Part shown: piece after piece, positions 34,267 through 47,552 of the stretch | How the letters are laid out: every line of letters begins with the position of its first letter | How positions within the stretch are numbered: the stretch's first letter is position 1 | Source of the DNA: Coriaria nepalensis | Taxonomy: Eukaryota; Streptophyta; Magnoliopsida; Cucurbitales; Coriariaceae | Direction of reading: 5' to 3' | Assembly: GCA_027186245.1 (NCBI GenBank) | Contig: CP114482.1 | Span: 1,059,001 to 1,123,000 of the forward strand | DNA length: 64,000 bases | Notes under the pieces: model-generated | Databases searched by the model: none | What the model was told of the DNA's origin: nothing | Seen by the model: the letters and a program-made list of their open reading frames with translations, nothing else | Translations under genes and position numbers: made by a program

Positions 34267-37200
34267 ATGTCGAGAGGAAATAGCTTAAGAAAAGCACTTG
34301 GAGCCATAAAAGACAGCACCACGGTATCATTAGCTAAAGTCAATAGTGATTACAAGGTAGAGATTTAAAATAACTTGATTTTTTTTTATTTAATCATTTT
34401 GATTAATTTCTAGTCAGTTTGATGTAAGAAAATAATCATGGAAAAGAAAAAAAAATCAGGAGTTGGATGTTGCTATAGTTAAGGCCACAAATCATGTCGA
34501 GCGACCGGCAAAGGAGAGACATATCCGAGGTGGGTCCTAGTTTAAATTCCCAAACAAAAGGGTGGTCTGAAAATTTAAGGATTCTATGTTTTTTAATGTT
34601 TGTCTTTTTTTTTTTTTTGGCAGCTATTTTTTCTGCAATTTCAGGTAACAGGCCTCGAGCCGATGTTGCTTATTGTATCCATGCTCTTGCTCGGCGGTTG
34701 TCCAAAACACACAATTGGGCGGTAAGTAGAAGTTTGTTAGTTTCCAATATCCAATTTCTTTTTACTAATTTCTCTGTGTATTTTGTAATTTGTTACCCTT
34801 TTCTTTTTCGGTTTTTGCTTCTCTGTTTAGGTTGCATTGAAAACTCTGATAGTTATCCACCGAGCTCTAAGGGAAGTGAACCCTACATTTCAACAAGAAC
34901 TGATTAACTATGGTAGAAGAAGGAATCATATGCTTAACATGGCCCATTTCAAAGATGATTCCAGTGCTAATGGTATTTAGTATTTTCTTACTAATTATTA
35001 AGTTTCACCATTTCATATATGGCTAGAGAGAAAATAAGAGTATAATGAATTCTCTCTTTTTGCTTAGCATGGGAGTACTCGGCCTGGGTCCGTGTTTACG
35101 CCTTATTCTTGGAGGAGAGACTCGAATGCATTCAGCACTTGAACTATGATGTCGAGACTGACCTGCCAGTAAAAGTTTATCTTATTAGCCTTCCGTCTCT
35201 CTCTGTCTCTCTCTCTCTCTCTCTGTCTCTCTGTGTTGAGTCAATTTGCACGAGAGATGTAACTAAGTAGTGCTAGTTTTTCTGTAGAGGACCGATCTGA
35301 ACATAACTGAATTGCTCGACCATTTGCCGGCTTTGCAGCAGCTTCTTTTTCGTGTTCTTGGTTGCCAAGTAATATTTCATTCATTCCACACATACTTGTT
35401 TACGTCAATGCAATAAAACTAAATAAATAATCTTTCTAGTCTAATTTTGTTTTCACTTTTTCTGCAGCCACAAGGAGCAGCTGCAGCACATAATTTTGTG
35501 ATTCAGCTAGCCCTTTCATTGGTAGGTAGATCAAACTTAACTTTTCTCCATTTCACCAATTTTTTCCCTGTTAGTTTAATCAGCAGTTTCCCCCCCCCCC
35601 CCCCCCTTTTAAGTAAACTTTCTCTCGTTTCACATAGGTTGCTTCAGAGAGTATTAAGATCTATCAAGCCATAAGCGACGGGACAGTAAATTTAGTCGAC
35701 AAGGTGGGAATATAGATTTGAATGTTATATAAGACCTCGTATAATGTATATGTATGTACTTAAGAGTTAAGACTTAAGATATCAATTGCGACAGTTTTTC
35801 GGGATGCAACGGCACGATGCTATGAAGGCTTTTGACATCTATCGCCAAGCTTGCCATCAGGTACCTAATTTCTAAGGTATTTCTCTAATAGCTGTAAAAT
35901 TATATATAGATATATTTTTCTTAATGATTTTTTTTTTCCAGTCTGTGAGGCTCTCAGAATTTTATGAAGTTTGTAAAAACCTTGATATCGGCCGTGGAGA
36001 GAAGATTGCAAAGATCGAACAGGTTGATTTCTATTATTTATTTACTTGGTTTTTATTTTTACTCTTTCTTTTCTGCAATTTAATCCGTTATTTTATGTCT
36101 TTTTTTTTGTTTTTCTTTCAAATGAAGCCCCCTGTATCATTTTTACAAGGCATGGAAGAGTATGTAAGAGAAGCTCCATGGACTTCTTCGGTTCAAAACG
36201 ATCAGGTATAGTTGGAAAAAAAAAAAAAGCATGGCCATTTACTTCATGAATCTTCTCCTTCTTTCTCAATGGTTGTGTATTATTATTTTTTTAATTGAAT
36301 GAATAGGTGGGCCCTAAATCTATCTTGGCCATTGAGTACAAAAAGGACCCACAAGAGGAGGAACCGCCTGCACCACCACCACCACCACCATTGGTGGCAT
36401 CTGAAGTTCCCGAACCTGTAAAAATAGAAGCACCTGTGCCTCCACCTGATTTACTGGTAAGTAATATTGTTTCTATGTTGTTTCTATATGTATACATATG
36501 AGTTCTTTTTCCTTTTTTTTTTTTTTTTTTTCCCTTCAAAGTGTTTGACATGTTATATAGCCAACACTTTACTTTTGGTTGCTAGGATTTGAACGATTCT
36601 GTTCCCAATACTTCTGAATTGGAAGAGAAGAATGCTATGGCCTTAGCCGTTGTTCCTGTTGGTATATTTTCTTTCTCTTTCTCTACATATTAGTCCGATA
36701 AGTTCATTTGGTTTTGGCTCGTGAAACTCCAGTTTTTAGTCTAAACTGCAATTCCATTACAGACTATGCACGAAGTTCTACCAGTCAACACCAAGTGAAT
36801 GGAACGACCGGCTGGGAATTGGCATTAGTTTCCGCTCCAAGCTCAAATGAAAGTGCTAGCAAATTGGTATGTCATTTTCCTGTTTTAATTACACATAACT
36901 CCTCAATTATATGATAACTAATTATCAGCCCCTTGTGCCCACAAAATCCACCAAAAATAACCCCCCTTATATTATATTTAAGCTCCATTTGAGCCCAAAA
37001 TCTATTTTGTCCCTACAAAATTCCGTTTAGATATGCGAAGTTCATTCTAATTTTTACCTCAAGATATGTCGAAACACAACTAATTCATATGCAACCTTTT
37101 GACCATATTAATATAAAGGCTGGGGGATTAGACAAGCTGACACTGGACAGCTTGTATGAGGATGCGATCAGAAGAAACAACACCCAGAATGTGAGCTACA

Positions 37201-37490
37201 ATCCATGGGAGCCTGTTCCAGCTGCCCAGCCCAAGATGATGCATCATCAGCCCGTAAACGATCCATTCTTTGCGTCAAACATGGTGGCCAAACCACATTC
37301 TGTGCAAATGGCAGCCATGGCTCAGCAACAGGAACAGCAGCAGCAGGCTTTCATGTTGCAGCAGCAGATGATGATGATGATGGGCCCACAACAACATCCC
37401 ACAAATCCTTTCGGTGATCTGTACGGGGTCGGTTTCCAGCCTTATGGTTCCGGTATGTACGTTCAGGCCCATGGAACAGGCCTTATTTAG
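34267..37490 (+). CDS. ANTH-domain clathrin assembly protein (AP180/PICALM-like)
   Basis: ANTH adaptors bind PI(4,5)P2 and clathrin and recruit cargo during endocytosis. Fifteen exons give 542 residues: 34267-34356, 34460-34529, 34624-34721, 34831-34972, 35068-35168, 35288-35368, 35468-35521, 35638-35703, 35795-35860, 35942-36022, 36128-36205, 36307-36456, 36586-36661, 36763-36866 and 37119-37490. All junctions are GT-AG and in frame. The ANTH domain starts [20 protein letters not shown], with the phosphoinositide-binding stretch [20 protein letters not shown], then [19 protein letters not shown] and [15 protein letters not shown]. The tail is proline-rich (APPPPPPPL) with DPF (NDPFFAS) and NPF (TNPFGDLYG) motifs for adaptor and EH-domain partners, plus glutamine and methionine runs. 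It resembles the At5g57200/At4g25940 type. Intron 7 holds a C-run (35590-35606). Confidence 0.92.
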
Positions 37491-37973
37491 AATGTTTTGG
37501 GAGGGCTCAAGGAGTATACCCTTCGTCTAATAATATGTTGGGAGTGAAATTTGAAGACTTGTAAATACTTTTTTTAGAGCGAGAGATTTGGATTATTTTA
37601 TTATTTGATTTGAAATATGCAATAAACAATTCGAGACTTGTAAATTTTTTTCCTTTTAAAACCTCCTTGTAAATATGATGATACTTTTACAGTAAATTTG
37701 GTGTCGATTCCTCATCCCAATTTCCTCCTCTTTGCTTTCTGTTTCCAACAACAGTATTTTGATTTTAATGCAAATATTGTTACAATCAAATTCAATGTTA
37801 CTTTCTAAAGAGAACAATTGCAATTTCTAGAATAACAAGAAATTAACATGGATTTAAAACCGAACACCTCGGTTTTTCATCTTCCGGGAATACAAGACTC
37901 ACTTTTACACTAGATCACTATACTTATGATACCAATATAAACAGTAGCTGTGAATAATTGTTTTTGTTTTGTT
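37491..37973. other. intergenic between convergent ANTH and VAMP71 genes
   Basis: 3'UTRs of both genes. No other feature seen. Confidence 0.5.
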
Positions 37974-39332
37974 TTAAGAACTGCAAATGGTGCATAGTTT
38001 CTTCATGCAGTACACTAGTAACGGGCCACGACAAACACACGCCAGCACAATATAAAGCACGACTGAGAGAACGAATAGGAATGCGCCTCTGCAAGGGACA
38101 TGGAGAAGTAGAAGAAGAACTCAGAACATTACCAGAAAGAATTGGTTAAAAGAACTGAGTAAACATACTTGAGTTTGATATTGTTCCACCACACTGTTTT
38201 CTTGTAATGATGGGTCTGTCTTCGGAATTGAAATGCATTTCCTTGCAATGTCGTAGTTTTTTCGACGAGCAGTGCCAAGCAGTCACCTCTCCCCAATACT
38301 TTTTCGATATTGTCTATCACAACAACCCGTACCTATCATAGTCAAGAGAATTGAAGACATAAGAAGAGTAATCTGTTTTTTACAAGAAATTTCCATTACA
38401 AATCAAAATGATATCAATTAAATAATAGAATTATCCAGCAGAAACAATGTAAGTAAGGAAACAGTGCAGACCCAGTATATGTATTGTAAAAGTTAATACC
38501 TGACTCATTTCCTCTTTCAAGTGGTTTAGCTTACCTACTGCATTAGGGTTGTTTGAATACTGGTCTATAACTTGGCCCAAGACCCTTGAAAATTCATCAT
38601 TCATGGCATATGCAGAAGCTGAAGCAATAGCTTGACCATAAGTCTTGACAAATCTTTGCCGAACTTCTTCCATAAACGCAAATGGAACTATCCCTGCAGA
38701 AATTAACAGTCAGAATGATATCTAATAAAGAAGAGATACTACAAAAACTTAAGAAGTGAAAATATCATAAGACATATCATAGGGTAGTAAGTTACCTTGC
38801 AAATCATAAGGTTGTTTTCCAGCTTGTTTTTTGAGTTTCAAATTTAAGTATGATTAAAGATCTCAAAAGAAAAACCTAGCCACAAATTTACTATAAGTGC
38901 AGCAAACTTTTTAGGGATTCCATAAGCAGAAAGCAGAATTACTCAAAATTCAATTTCAATGAAGCTGTCAAGTGAACATAAAAATTGAGAATCCTCATGA
39001 ACTGAAATTAACTTTATGATCAGTCAACCAAAACCTTACAAGCTCAAGTATCGGTTCAATGGTTAAATGAAAAGTAAAAATAAAATAAAAATAAAAGGAA
39101 AGAAGAACTTACTTCCAGAGAGATCGTCGGCCATACAAAGAACGGTGAGGCCATCGGTCCTCTTGACGTGAAATATGAATCGATCATGGCAATAAGACGC
39201 AGAGCAATCCCCGTTCCCCTCCTTTATCTTCTCGAAAATCTGGCGAGCTACAGCACTTGCATTCGTCTTCGTCGAGCTAAACTCCGCTAGAACCACATGA
39301 TTCCTAGCCACTGTACCATATAAAATCCCCAT
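37974..39332 (-). CDS. VAMP71: VAMP71-family longin R-SNARE
   Basis: VAMP71 proteins are vacuole/endosome R-SNAREs that drive fusion at the tonoplast. Exons are 39113-39332, 38500-38693, 38169-38332 and 37974-38088, joining to 230 residues. A longin domain (about 1-115: MGILYGTVARNHVVLAEFSS, HVKRTDGLTVLCMADD, AYAMNDEFSRVLGQVIDQYS) is followed by a SNARE motif (VIDNIEKVLGRGDCLALLVE) with the zero-layer Arg near residue 153. WWNNIKLK leads into a membrane anchor (GAFLFVLSVVLYIVLACVC). The last exon is short and easily missed; it is set by the acceptor CTTGCAG and frame. The C-terminus runs ~13 residues past the RGPLL position where relatives usually end, with several Cys. Confidence 0.88.
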
Positions 39333-40190
39333 CTCGGCCTCAAAATCCTACTAATCCGACCAAATCACACAGAAACACAATTATGAACAGAACGTGATCC
39401 TGATTGAACCGAATCCGTAGATTTTGAAAAGCGAGGATGACTGATCGTCGAGAATTGCAGATTCTGGAAGAAAATATGAAATTGCTTGACGGGGTGGAAT
39501 TGAAGATCGAGAAGAGTCCAGCTAATGCCGCAGTGTCAGATTTGAGAAACAGACAGACTGTATATTCTTCGACAATTAAGAATGACAGATTCAGTGGCGC
39601 CGAAGGAAGAAGACTTGTCGCTCTTAATATATATATATATATTATTTTTATTTTTATTTTTATTTTTATTTTTGGGAAAAAGAAATTAATTAATTAACGG
39701 CTTAAAAAAATATCTCTTCACTATTCACAAAGAGAGAAGAGAATGAAGGATTAGGTTGTTGAGCTCCAAATTTAGAAGTTAAAGTATCTATTTGTATCCA
39801 TCCGTTTTAAGATGGATATGAATAATTGTGCTTTAAAGGGAGTGAAATTGTTGCCTAGATTGTCATGTATAGGTAAGGACTCACTTCTCATTTTTACTTG
39901 TTACTTTTTTATTGGTTAGATCTCTACTACTACTTAGATTTGTACAAGAATGTTTCTTTAACCATCGTCTTAAGGGGACGGAGAGGATATTTCTACCATG
40001 CCCCCACAAAAAGAGTAAATCGCATATACTTCATTCATTCCAATGTTAATTCACGTGATTCCTTCGTTTTGTGTCCATTTTTTTGTTCCTTGTATTCCTC
40101 TTGGTGGGGCTCTCCACCCCACAAAACTATACTCTATATATAAACTACTTTCTCTCTCTAATTGGTATGAGAGAGGAGACACCCAAAATC
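39333..40190. other. intergenic: VAMP71 promoter and HyPRP promoter (divergent)
   Basis: A short region shared by two divergent genes. An ORF at 39437-39697 starts ~105 bp from the VAMP71 ATG on the other strand and ends in an AT/TTTTA microsatellite; it has no known family features and is probably VAMP71 leader sequence. Confidence 0.45.
40133..40144 (+). promoter_or_regulatory. TATA box of the HyPRP gene
   Basis: TCTATATATAAA lies 47-58 bp before the ATG chosen at 40191. Transcription would start near 40160-40175, which argues against the far upstream in-frame ATG at 40071. Confidence 0.6.
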
Positions 40191-40574
40191 ATGAACATGA
40201 AGTCCTCAAAGACTTACTATGCTCTCCTCCTAATCTGCCACCTCTTCATCTCCTCCTCTACCACCCTTACCCTCGGCTGCCGCCACTGCCACAAGCGGCC
40301 TGGCCCAACAACAACAACTTGCCCCATTGACACGTTGAAATTGAGTGCTTGTGTGGATGTACTAGGTGGGCTGGTCCATATTGGGCTTGGTGACCCGGCA
40401 GTGAATGAGTGTTGCCCCATTCTTCATGGCCTTGCTGAGCTTGAAGCTGTTGTCTGTCTTTGTTCCACTCTTAAGCTCAAGGCTTTGAACATTAAAATCT
40501 ATGTCCCTCTAGCTCTTCAGCTCCTTGTCGAGTGCGGCAAAACACCGCCGTGCGGCTACACTTGCTCTTTCTAG
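40191..40574 (+). CDS. secreted eight-cysteine (hybrid proline-rich / DC2.15-like) protein
   Basis: A small intronless gene encoding 127 residues. A signal peptide (KTYYALLLICHLFISSSTT) is followed by a very short Cys/Pro linker and an eight-cysteine domain in the order C...C...CC...CLC...C...C (CPIDTLKLSACVDVLGGLV, NECCPILHGLAELEAVVCLC, LLVECGKTPPCGY). This is the Hydrophob_seed/DC2.15 fold related to lipid-transfer proteins, made in the apoplast or cell wall. The usual proline-rich region is almost absent. ATGs at 40167 and 40071 are in frame upstream; 40191 is chosen because the signal peptide follows directly and the TATA box at 40133 would leave the others at or before the transcript start. 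The exact biological role is not known. Confidence 0.88.
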   Translation: MNMKSSKTYYALLLICHLFISSSTTLTLGCRHCHKRPGPTTTTCPIDTLKLSACVDVLGGLVHIGLGDPAVNECCPILHGLAELEAVVCLCSTLKLKALNIKIYVPLALQLLVECGKTPPCGYTCSF

Positions 40575-41975
40575 AAGTAAATTTTTGTCATAATCTTGCT
40601 GCATATGAATGAGGAGGATCATGTGTAATGATACATGATCCAGATTTGAGTATAAAGTAGTGTTCTTAATTATATTGTGTGGGTAAATTAGTAATAGTAA
40701 TGTTGGCTCACGGGATGTATGTATGATTTTGGCAGGTTGCTAGAGTGATGGAATCTATCTCCTCCTTTTGGGCAAAGAAGCAAACAATGAAACATGCTTT
40801 TGTCATTCGCCTTCTACTTTGCTGTATCTTTTTGAAGATGTGCTTGAGTACTTGTATGCTTAGAAACCTAAAGTTGTTAGCTTACATTCTCCATCTTTGT
40901 AACTAAAAATGAAATATAGAGAGTACGATCAAATTTGATCATACAACACTAGTCTTGATCGATGTATATGCTACAGTGTCACGGATCATATCTATGTTGA
41001 AAATCATATTCAAACGAGCTTTTAATACTTTATTACATTGTTAAACATATTAAATCAATAATTTAAAATTGCATCTTTTAGTTTAATGTATTTTAATTAT
41101 GCAGAAAAGAGAAAAAAATAAAAATAAAAAATATTTTATCAAAATTAACGAACTTAGGGATACAGACAAGAACAGAAAAACAATGATAAGTACATTCAAA
41201 TAGAGCCAAGACTTGCTTTAGAAAGAAAAAAAAAAAGTAAATAAAAATTATATTTGCTCAACGCTACGGCTGGTAGAAGTGGTTGTGATGGTGGCGGTGA
41301 ACGATAATGGCAGCAAAAATAGGTGGTGGTAGTGCCGTAATGGCGAAATCCATGAGTAGCAGTAGCGGCCTAAGGTTAACAAAATGTGTAGTACGGTGTT
41401 TTTTTAGTATAAACAAGTCAATTCTCATGTAATACTAACACTCCCTTGTGACATTAAATTATCCCACTGGTACAAATTAGTCCGTGCTCAAAAATTTATC
41501 CAAACACCAGATTGACTAATGAACTGGGAATCATTAGTCAACCTCAGATTTCTTAACAAATGAACATTTGAATCCAGAGAAATAATAGCTATGAACTAGA
41601 AAGTATAGAGAGAGGAATGCAAGAACTGAAGAACATGATCACTAGGTGGAGAGAAAAAATGAATGCAAGATGAGGAATTCAAAATACAAATGAGTACTAT
41701 TCTTAACTTCCTTTCTCAACAAGAACATCTTACCTCTATTCTTAATAACCTACTTACAGATACATGAATCAGAATTACATCTAAAAAATGAAACGAACCC
41801 TAGATGTGAAAATTAGAACCCCCAAAAGGCCAAAAAGTAAGAAAAATTAGAACATTATTTTTTGAAGTGAAACTATATTCTATGTTACAAATCCTCTAGA
41901 AGGATTGCTCATCTATCCGGTTGAGAAGCAGGGACTGAATGGATGGACTCTATAAGAGTTTTTTCGGTACAAGAA
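40575..41975. other. intergenic between HyPRP and CNOT10 copy A
   Basis: HyPRP 3'UTR, then AT-rich spacer. The segment from about 41530 to 41975 is recognisably like 47000-47552 (for example GAATCCAGAGAAA, and shared sequence before the stop codon). It therefore belongs to the duplicated unit as 3'UTR/flank of CNOT10. Confidence 0.5.
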
Positions 41976-44900
41976 TCAAGAAGAATTTTTGTTCAATTTT
42001 AACCCACTACCAAGGAACCTTACACAACTACATCGTTTTAACTTTAAAAGGGCTTCTTGCGACTTACCAAGCATGAGATCCAAAGAAACCGAGGTCAGAA
42101 TAGCTTCTGGTCTGTTAGGTATTTTTGTTAATGCTTCTGCCACAAATCGGCTTGCTTGCTCAAGGTTGCCTTGCATGGCAGATACGGCAGCAAAATTTGC
42201 ATACAGAATTCCGACTGCTTCTTCAGGGTTGAGGAAGACAAGTCCTTGAGAGCCCTTGGGGAACGAAGAATCTTCAGAACCAGCAGTTCCATCTATGTGC
42301 CATTGTTCACATTCCTCTTGACTAAATGGCAATACAAATTGGTTACTTTCTCCGGACAAATAGGTCAACAGATGCTCAGCAGCCTCATTGGGCCTATTAA
42401 GAAGGCAAAGTGCCTCAGCTGCATAGATGTGGCCCAAGAAAATGTAGACTCTAGAACATCCCGGAAGCTCCAAAAGAGAACTTGCAAAACTAAGACCCTT
42501 GGATGGGTTTTCAAGCTCCAACTCTACATAGGCAAGGTTAGCAAGAAGAGCTTGCTTGATCAACTGATTTTCTCTTTGACGAATATCTTCATAATGGGAG
42601 AGACAGGATCGAACGAGCTCCTGAATTGTATTACCATTTTGTTCTTTGGAATCGCCATTACCATTTACCAAAGATGGGTTGGAATCGCTGTCATGTAAGT
42701 TCTTGGAAGATGCTGCTGCTTCACTTGCATCCATCTCCTCCAAGGAGGACTTAGAATGCAAGGAACTTGACTCGGAACGGTTCAATAAGTACTGGGCATT
42801 ACACAGACAATTCTTTGCAAGGGACAGTGAGAGCTTCGGCTGCCCATTGCTGCCCAGATACCAATCATTGCTTCCAACGATATTCTTGACATTTCCTCTT
42901 CTGGAAATTCCATCTTCCAACACAAGGTGCCTCCATTTTCCCTTACCTACAACACGGATTCTGACATCTGATTTTTCAGACACATCAGAATTAGTTTCCA
43001 GATGTCCATTCTCAAGAGCCATTAGACAGCATTCAGCAATTCGGAGCCACAAAAGAGGTTGTTTAGATAAAATCAAGCTCGACTTTTGGAAACATTGAGC
43101 GGCAATAAGTGGTTTCCCAAGAGCCAGGTACTGGAGTCCACAGTTATACAATATTAGGAGAGAGTTATCCTTTTGAATTTTGTCCATTTGGATTGATGAA
43201 CTATTTGATAATGCCTTGGAGAAAAACACTGTTGCAGTGTGGTAATTCCCAAGCTGACAATAAATGCACCCGAGATTATTATGGAAAATGCTTGATAGCC
43301 TCATTTCCGTTCGATTTGTCGATGCCATCAATAGCTTGATGGCTTTATGATGGTTACCACGAGCATATTCTAGCTGGGCTTTCAATAAGAGAGCCAAAGA
43401 TGAATCTTTCCCACGAGCAATGTTCATAACATGCTTGACTTCTCTTTTTGCATGCTTTAGATTCCTAGTCAAAAGCAAAAGTTTTACCTTGTAAAGTTGC
43501 AGCTTAAGTTTCAGGTCAATGGTAGATATAATAGAACTATCAACTGTGTTCTTAGAAGTACTATCATTTGAAGATGACAGACCAGCAGGCCATGATAGAT
43601 TCCGTCCTGTGAGGTTTAGAGTTGAAAACATAGATTCATACTCAAGTGTATCTTCTGATAAAGTTCTTGATAAAGTATTTTCCGAGGCATTCATGCTAGG
43701 ACCTGAATCTGAATTAGAACTATCTTGAGCTGATGAGTTACTTGGAACAGAGGAAGATTTTGAAACTTGGTTTCCGGACTGTTGATGTGCGGCACTTACA
43801 TAGTCACCTTGACCAGTCGAAGAGGCAATGATGGCTTTTTCCAGATAAAGTACAACATCCTGAATATAAAGAATGAAGATATAGAAACTTTGGTTTTAGA
43901 TAATAATAAACAAAAAAGGAGAATAATGGAGCTCCTAGAGGATGTGTTGTTGATATTACAAACTCAAGTCATAGAATTTCTTGCCAAACGTTCAACATAA
44001 ATTAAGGAGACTAAAAGCTGGAGTTTAACTGAACTGAGACCTTGGAAAGGGTATTTTTAACTAGACACCATGGGTTTAAAACTGAAATTTGTGGGCAAAA
44101 TTGGAATTTCAATCACTCCCACAAATGCAACATGTGCCCTAAGGTTTCAGTTTAACTAGTTAAAGTTTATGGAAAAGATCTGCAAACTCATAATTTATGA
44201 ATTTCAATATCATTCTCCACTCTCTAGCGACAACATTATCCTCCTAAATTATAGTCGTAACATATTAGACTTACTGCTGATTTGGATGCAGCCTGCCGAG
44301 CTAGTCCAACTTCGAGCAACAAAAAGCATATATGAAAAGCAGTTGTCTGCATATGAAAAGAAAATTAATAAAAATAGAGAATCAAAACTTACAAGAGCAA
44401 TAAATCTTCTATATGCTTCTGTACCTCATCAATGGGTTCAATATTTTGATATAATGGTTCAAGAGCTGACGATGCCCTTTCATATTCGTGAAGATGGAAC
44501 CACATAACTGCCTATAAAACAATGCCTAAAAAATGATCAATGAAAACAGAAAATGAGCTGACAAATCAACCAAGAAATGAAGTCAACATACAATATTCAG
44601 AGTGGAAACGGAAGTGTCAGCTCCATCCACATACACTATACTGGCACTATTAGCTGAAGAATTTATATGCGTCATTGGATTGTTCCCTGTGGAACCCAAA
44701 ACGACTTTGTTCCCAACATTACTAACTGCTTCTCCTTGCTCCCTAGATGTTCGGGCAAGCTCCTCACTTGTTTCCTAAGCAAATATACAAGAAGATGAGC
44801 AGAAATTTAAATTTTGATAAGCATCATGATACACAAGAGTAACTGAGAAACAATTTTGTTTTCCTCTTTTTTCTATTATTTACAAAAATAATGAAGGAAC

Positions 44901-46095
44901 AACAACACATGGAAATTAATAGAGACAGTAAATGTATAAAATCCAACTTTTCAAAACAAATTTCCTGTTAACCCCTGATCTTCCAAATAAGAAATATTTA
45001 ATAAGATAAACAAAAGTTGAACCCCAAATCATAAAATGAGTCAACCAAAAAATTTGATGAATTGCTTACATTTGCATGCCAATCTAATGACAGATCATGG
45101 TTTCATGCTAAGGATGAATGTGGCCTAAGATATTCAATTCATAACAACTACTGAAAATGGTCACTTCTATGTTATCTACCAATCTCTTATTTCCAGTCCA
45201 CAATGGATTTAGGCTCCAAGCATATGAGCTCCCTTTCAACTAGTCTTGCTTGATATTAAAAATGTGCCCAATTAGAATCCATGCATGCCCTTGTACTATG
45301 CAGTTACAAAGAGTAGTACTCAGTAGGACTTAGAAGACTGACATGCTTCTAAAACTAGTGAAAAATATAAATCATACCTTCACGGCATTCAGTAATTGAA
45401 GCAATTTCTTAGGATCTGAACAACCATCCCTAAAGTATTCAGCAATAGCAATGTTATGGAGAACCTGACAACAAGAAGGAAAAATGCATTCATAGAGTTC
45501 AGCTGAGAAGTGATATATGCACAGCAATAACTTTGCCATATAAAATAGACACCTCGTGGAAAAAGCATAGGTCAAGAAAATTCACATAAAACTATATGGG
45601 ACTAACATCGATTTAACATTTGTATCCATAATAAAACTCATCTGCATAGGCCTTATAGAACAGAATGATTGAAAAGATAAGAAAGTAAGCTTATCCAGAA
45701 TACAATCCAAAGCTTCAACTTCACAGCACCCAAAAAATCAAACTAACACCAATTCATTTCTCAACCAGTATACCTAATCCTTCACAATTTCCACCAAAAA
45801 AAATAAAGCAACTAGTTAAGGATCTAAAGAGCCAAGAAATTGTCATTTCCAAAGAATGGAAATGCAATCAATTCAAGAAAAACCTTACTCCATAAGTGTA
45901 CAAGAAAAGCAAACGAAAACAAAAAAAAACCTTGGGGTCATCTTTCTTCTTCTGCAAGAGCTGGTTCAAGACCTCGACACAGTCGGCGTACTTTCCCGAC
46001 TGAAAGTTCCAAGCGGCTTCCTTAGCCAGAGTAGCAGTAGCTCCGCCGTCTTCAGCTTCCGTAGACGGCGGAGACGACGAATCTCGAGCGTCCAT
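41976..46095 (-). CDS. CNOT10: CNOT10-like subunit of the CCR4-NOT complex, copy A
   Basis: CNOT10 is a TPR protein of the CCR4-NOT deadenylase complex, which shortens mRNA tails in the cytoplasm. Six exons: 45931-46095, 45378-45464, 44592-44774, 44425-44511, 44275-44346 and 41976-43859, giving 825 residues. Start MDARDSSSPPS, then TPR-like helices (AKEAAWNFQSGKYADCVEVL, HNIAIAEYFRDGCSDPKKLL, WFHLHEYERASSALEPLY). The long last exon holds more repeats (LKLKLQLYKVKLLLLTRNLK, NNLGCIYCQLGNYHTATVFF, LYNCGLQYLALGKPLIAAQC) and ends LKLKRCSCVRFLG...NKNSS. A GTAAGT inside the last exon (about 42068) is not used, since the frame reads through to the expected C-terminus. Intact and about 80-85% like copy B by eye. 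Confidence 0.9.
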
Positions 46096-47552
46096 TTTCG
46101 GATCCAGTAATCAAAGGCTCAGGATTACAGCAAAAAGGGTGTGGATTTAGTAAGAGTCAAAGGACCAAAAAGAAAACCCTAATTCCTGTCAGGAAAAGAG
46201 GAGAAGAATCTGAGCTCGAATGTGCAAGGTGGGAAGAGTGAGATGATTTTGACTTGATACTCACTGAGACAGAGAGACTGGAGAAGCAAGTTTCGAAGTG
46301 AAATGGAGACAAACCCTTGGGAGTTACAAGTTTGGGGAAAAACTCTTTAAAAAGTAATTCAACCCCTTCAACTTTAGAAAAATTAATATTTACCCCCTTC
46401 ATCTTTAAAATAAAAAGAATCTATCCTCCAAACTTATTGCTAGTTTTTGAAAAACAATTATATTTTAGACTCCATTTAATTATTTTTACCCATAACTACA
46501 TTTTCTACTTTGAACCCGGATCAAACCTTGTTTGTTCATTGTGATGGCCATATTTGAGAAATATAGAGGAGTATCAACGATGTCGGATGGCTCATCGGTG
46601 CTGGCAACCGGACGAGGGGGGTCATGAAGAGGAAAGGGGAGGAGTTCAAATTCCGTAATAGATTGGAATTTGTATTTGGGTGGTTTTTAAATGATTGTGA
46701 AAAATAAAAACTCGTTGGACCAAGAAAAAAATTTACCTAATTGTATCCCTTCAAAATCGTTGAAAAAGCAAGAAGAAGAGACGGAATGTCTTTAATAATC
46801 ACATATTTTATCATCATACTACCAACCTTATAAAGTTATAGCAATATTATCATACAAACATATCATTATTGTAAACATCATAATCCTCATCATCCTCTCA
46901 ATCTATTTCCATTTCCAATGCTTTCGAGTCAACTACACCGATATTAATTTTCTAAATTACATAAACATACATTAAAGATTCATCTTCCACTCCTTTTATA
47001 TACAGGCTCTTCCCTCAAATCCTAAACCTGAATACATCTTTACTAGCCAGAAAAGGAGAGCAATGTCTGAATCCAGAGAAACAATATGAACTACGAAGTA
47101 CATGTATGCATAAGAGAAACGTGAGAGCAAATATCAAAAACGTGATAAGCAGCCAGAATCCGGGTAAGGGAGAAGAATAAATACAGCTGAAGGATTCAAA
47201 TACAGACAAAGTGCTGTTCTTAAATTCCTTAACAAAAACTTCTCATCTCTATTCTCAACAACACAAGAGCTTGAATGAATAAGACATCTTGAAAATGACA
47301 AGGAAAAAAAAGAAAGGGGGGTTGGCATCGGCACTAATCAAAACACAGTCAGCCAACACCCATCTTTAGTAAACCCTAAATGTAAAAATTAAAGCCCCAA
47401 AACAAATATGAAAGGGGAAAAGAAGAAGAAGAAATTATTCTTTGCGATGAAACTATATCATATGTTACAAATCCTCTAAGGATTGCTCATCTATCTAGTT
47501 GAGAGCAGGGGCCTGAATGGTGGAAGTCTATAAAAGTTTTTCGGTACAAGAA
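46096..47552. other. spacer between the two CNOT10 copies
   Basis: This holds the copy A 5'UTR/promoter (46096-46350, like 52014-52260) and the copy B 3'UTR (from about 47000). The ~600 bp between show no gene. Confidence 0.55.

Noticed and set aside
39437..39697. 86-residue ORF divergent from VAMP71
   Set aside because: Starts in the VAMP71 leader region and ends in an AT/TTTTA microsatellite; no family features.
42156..43339. Several plus-strand ORFs (up to 180 residues) across CNOT10 copy A
   Set aside because: Antisense shadows of the long last exon; the same ORFs appear in copy B with different stops.
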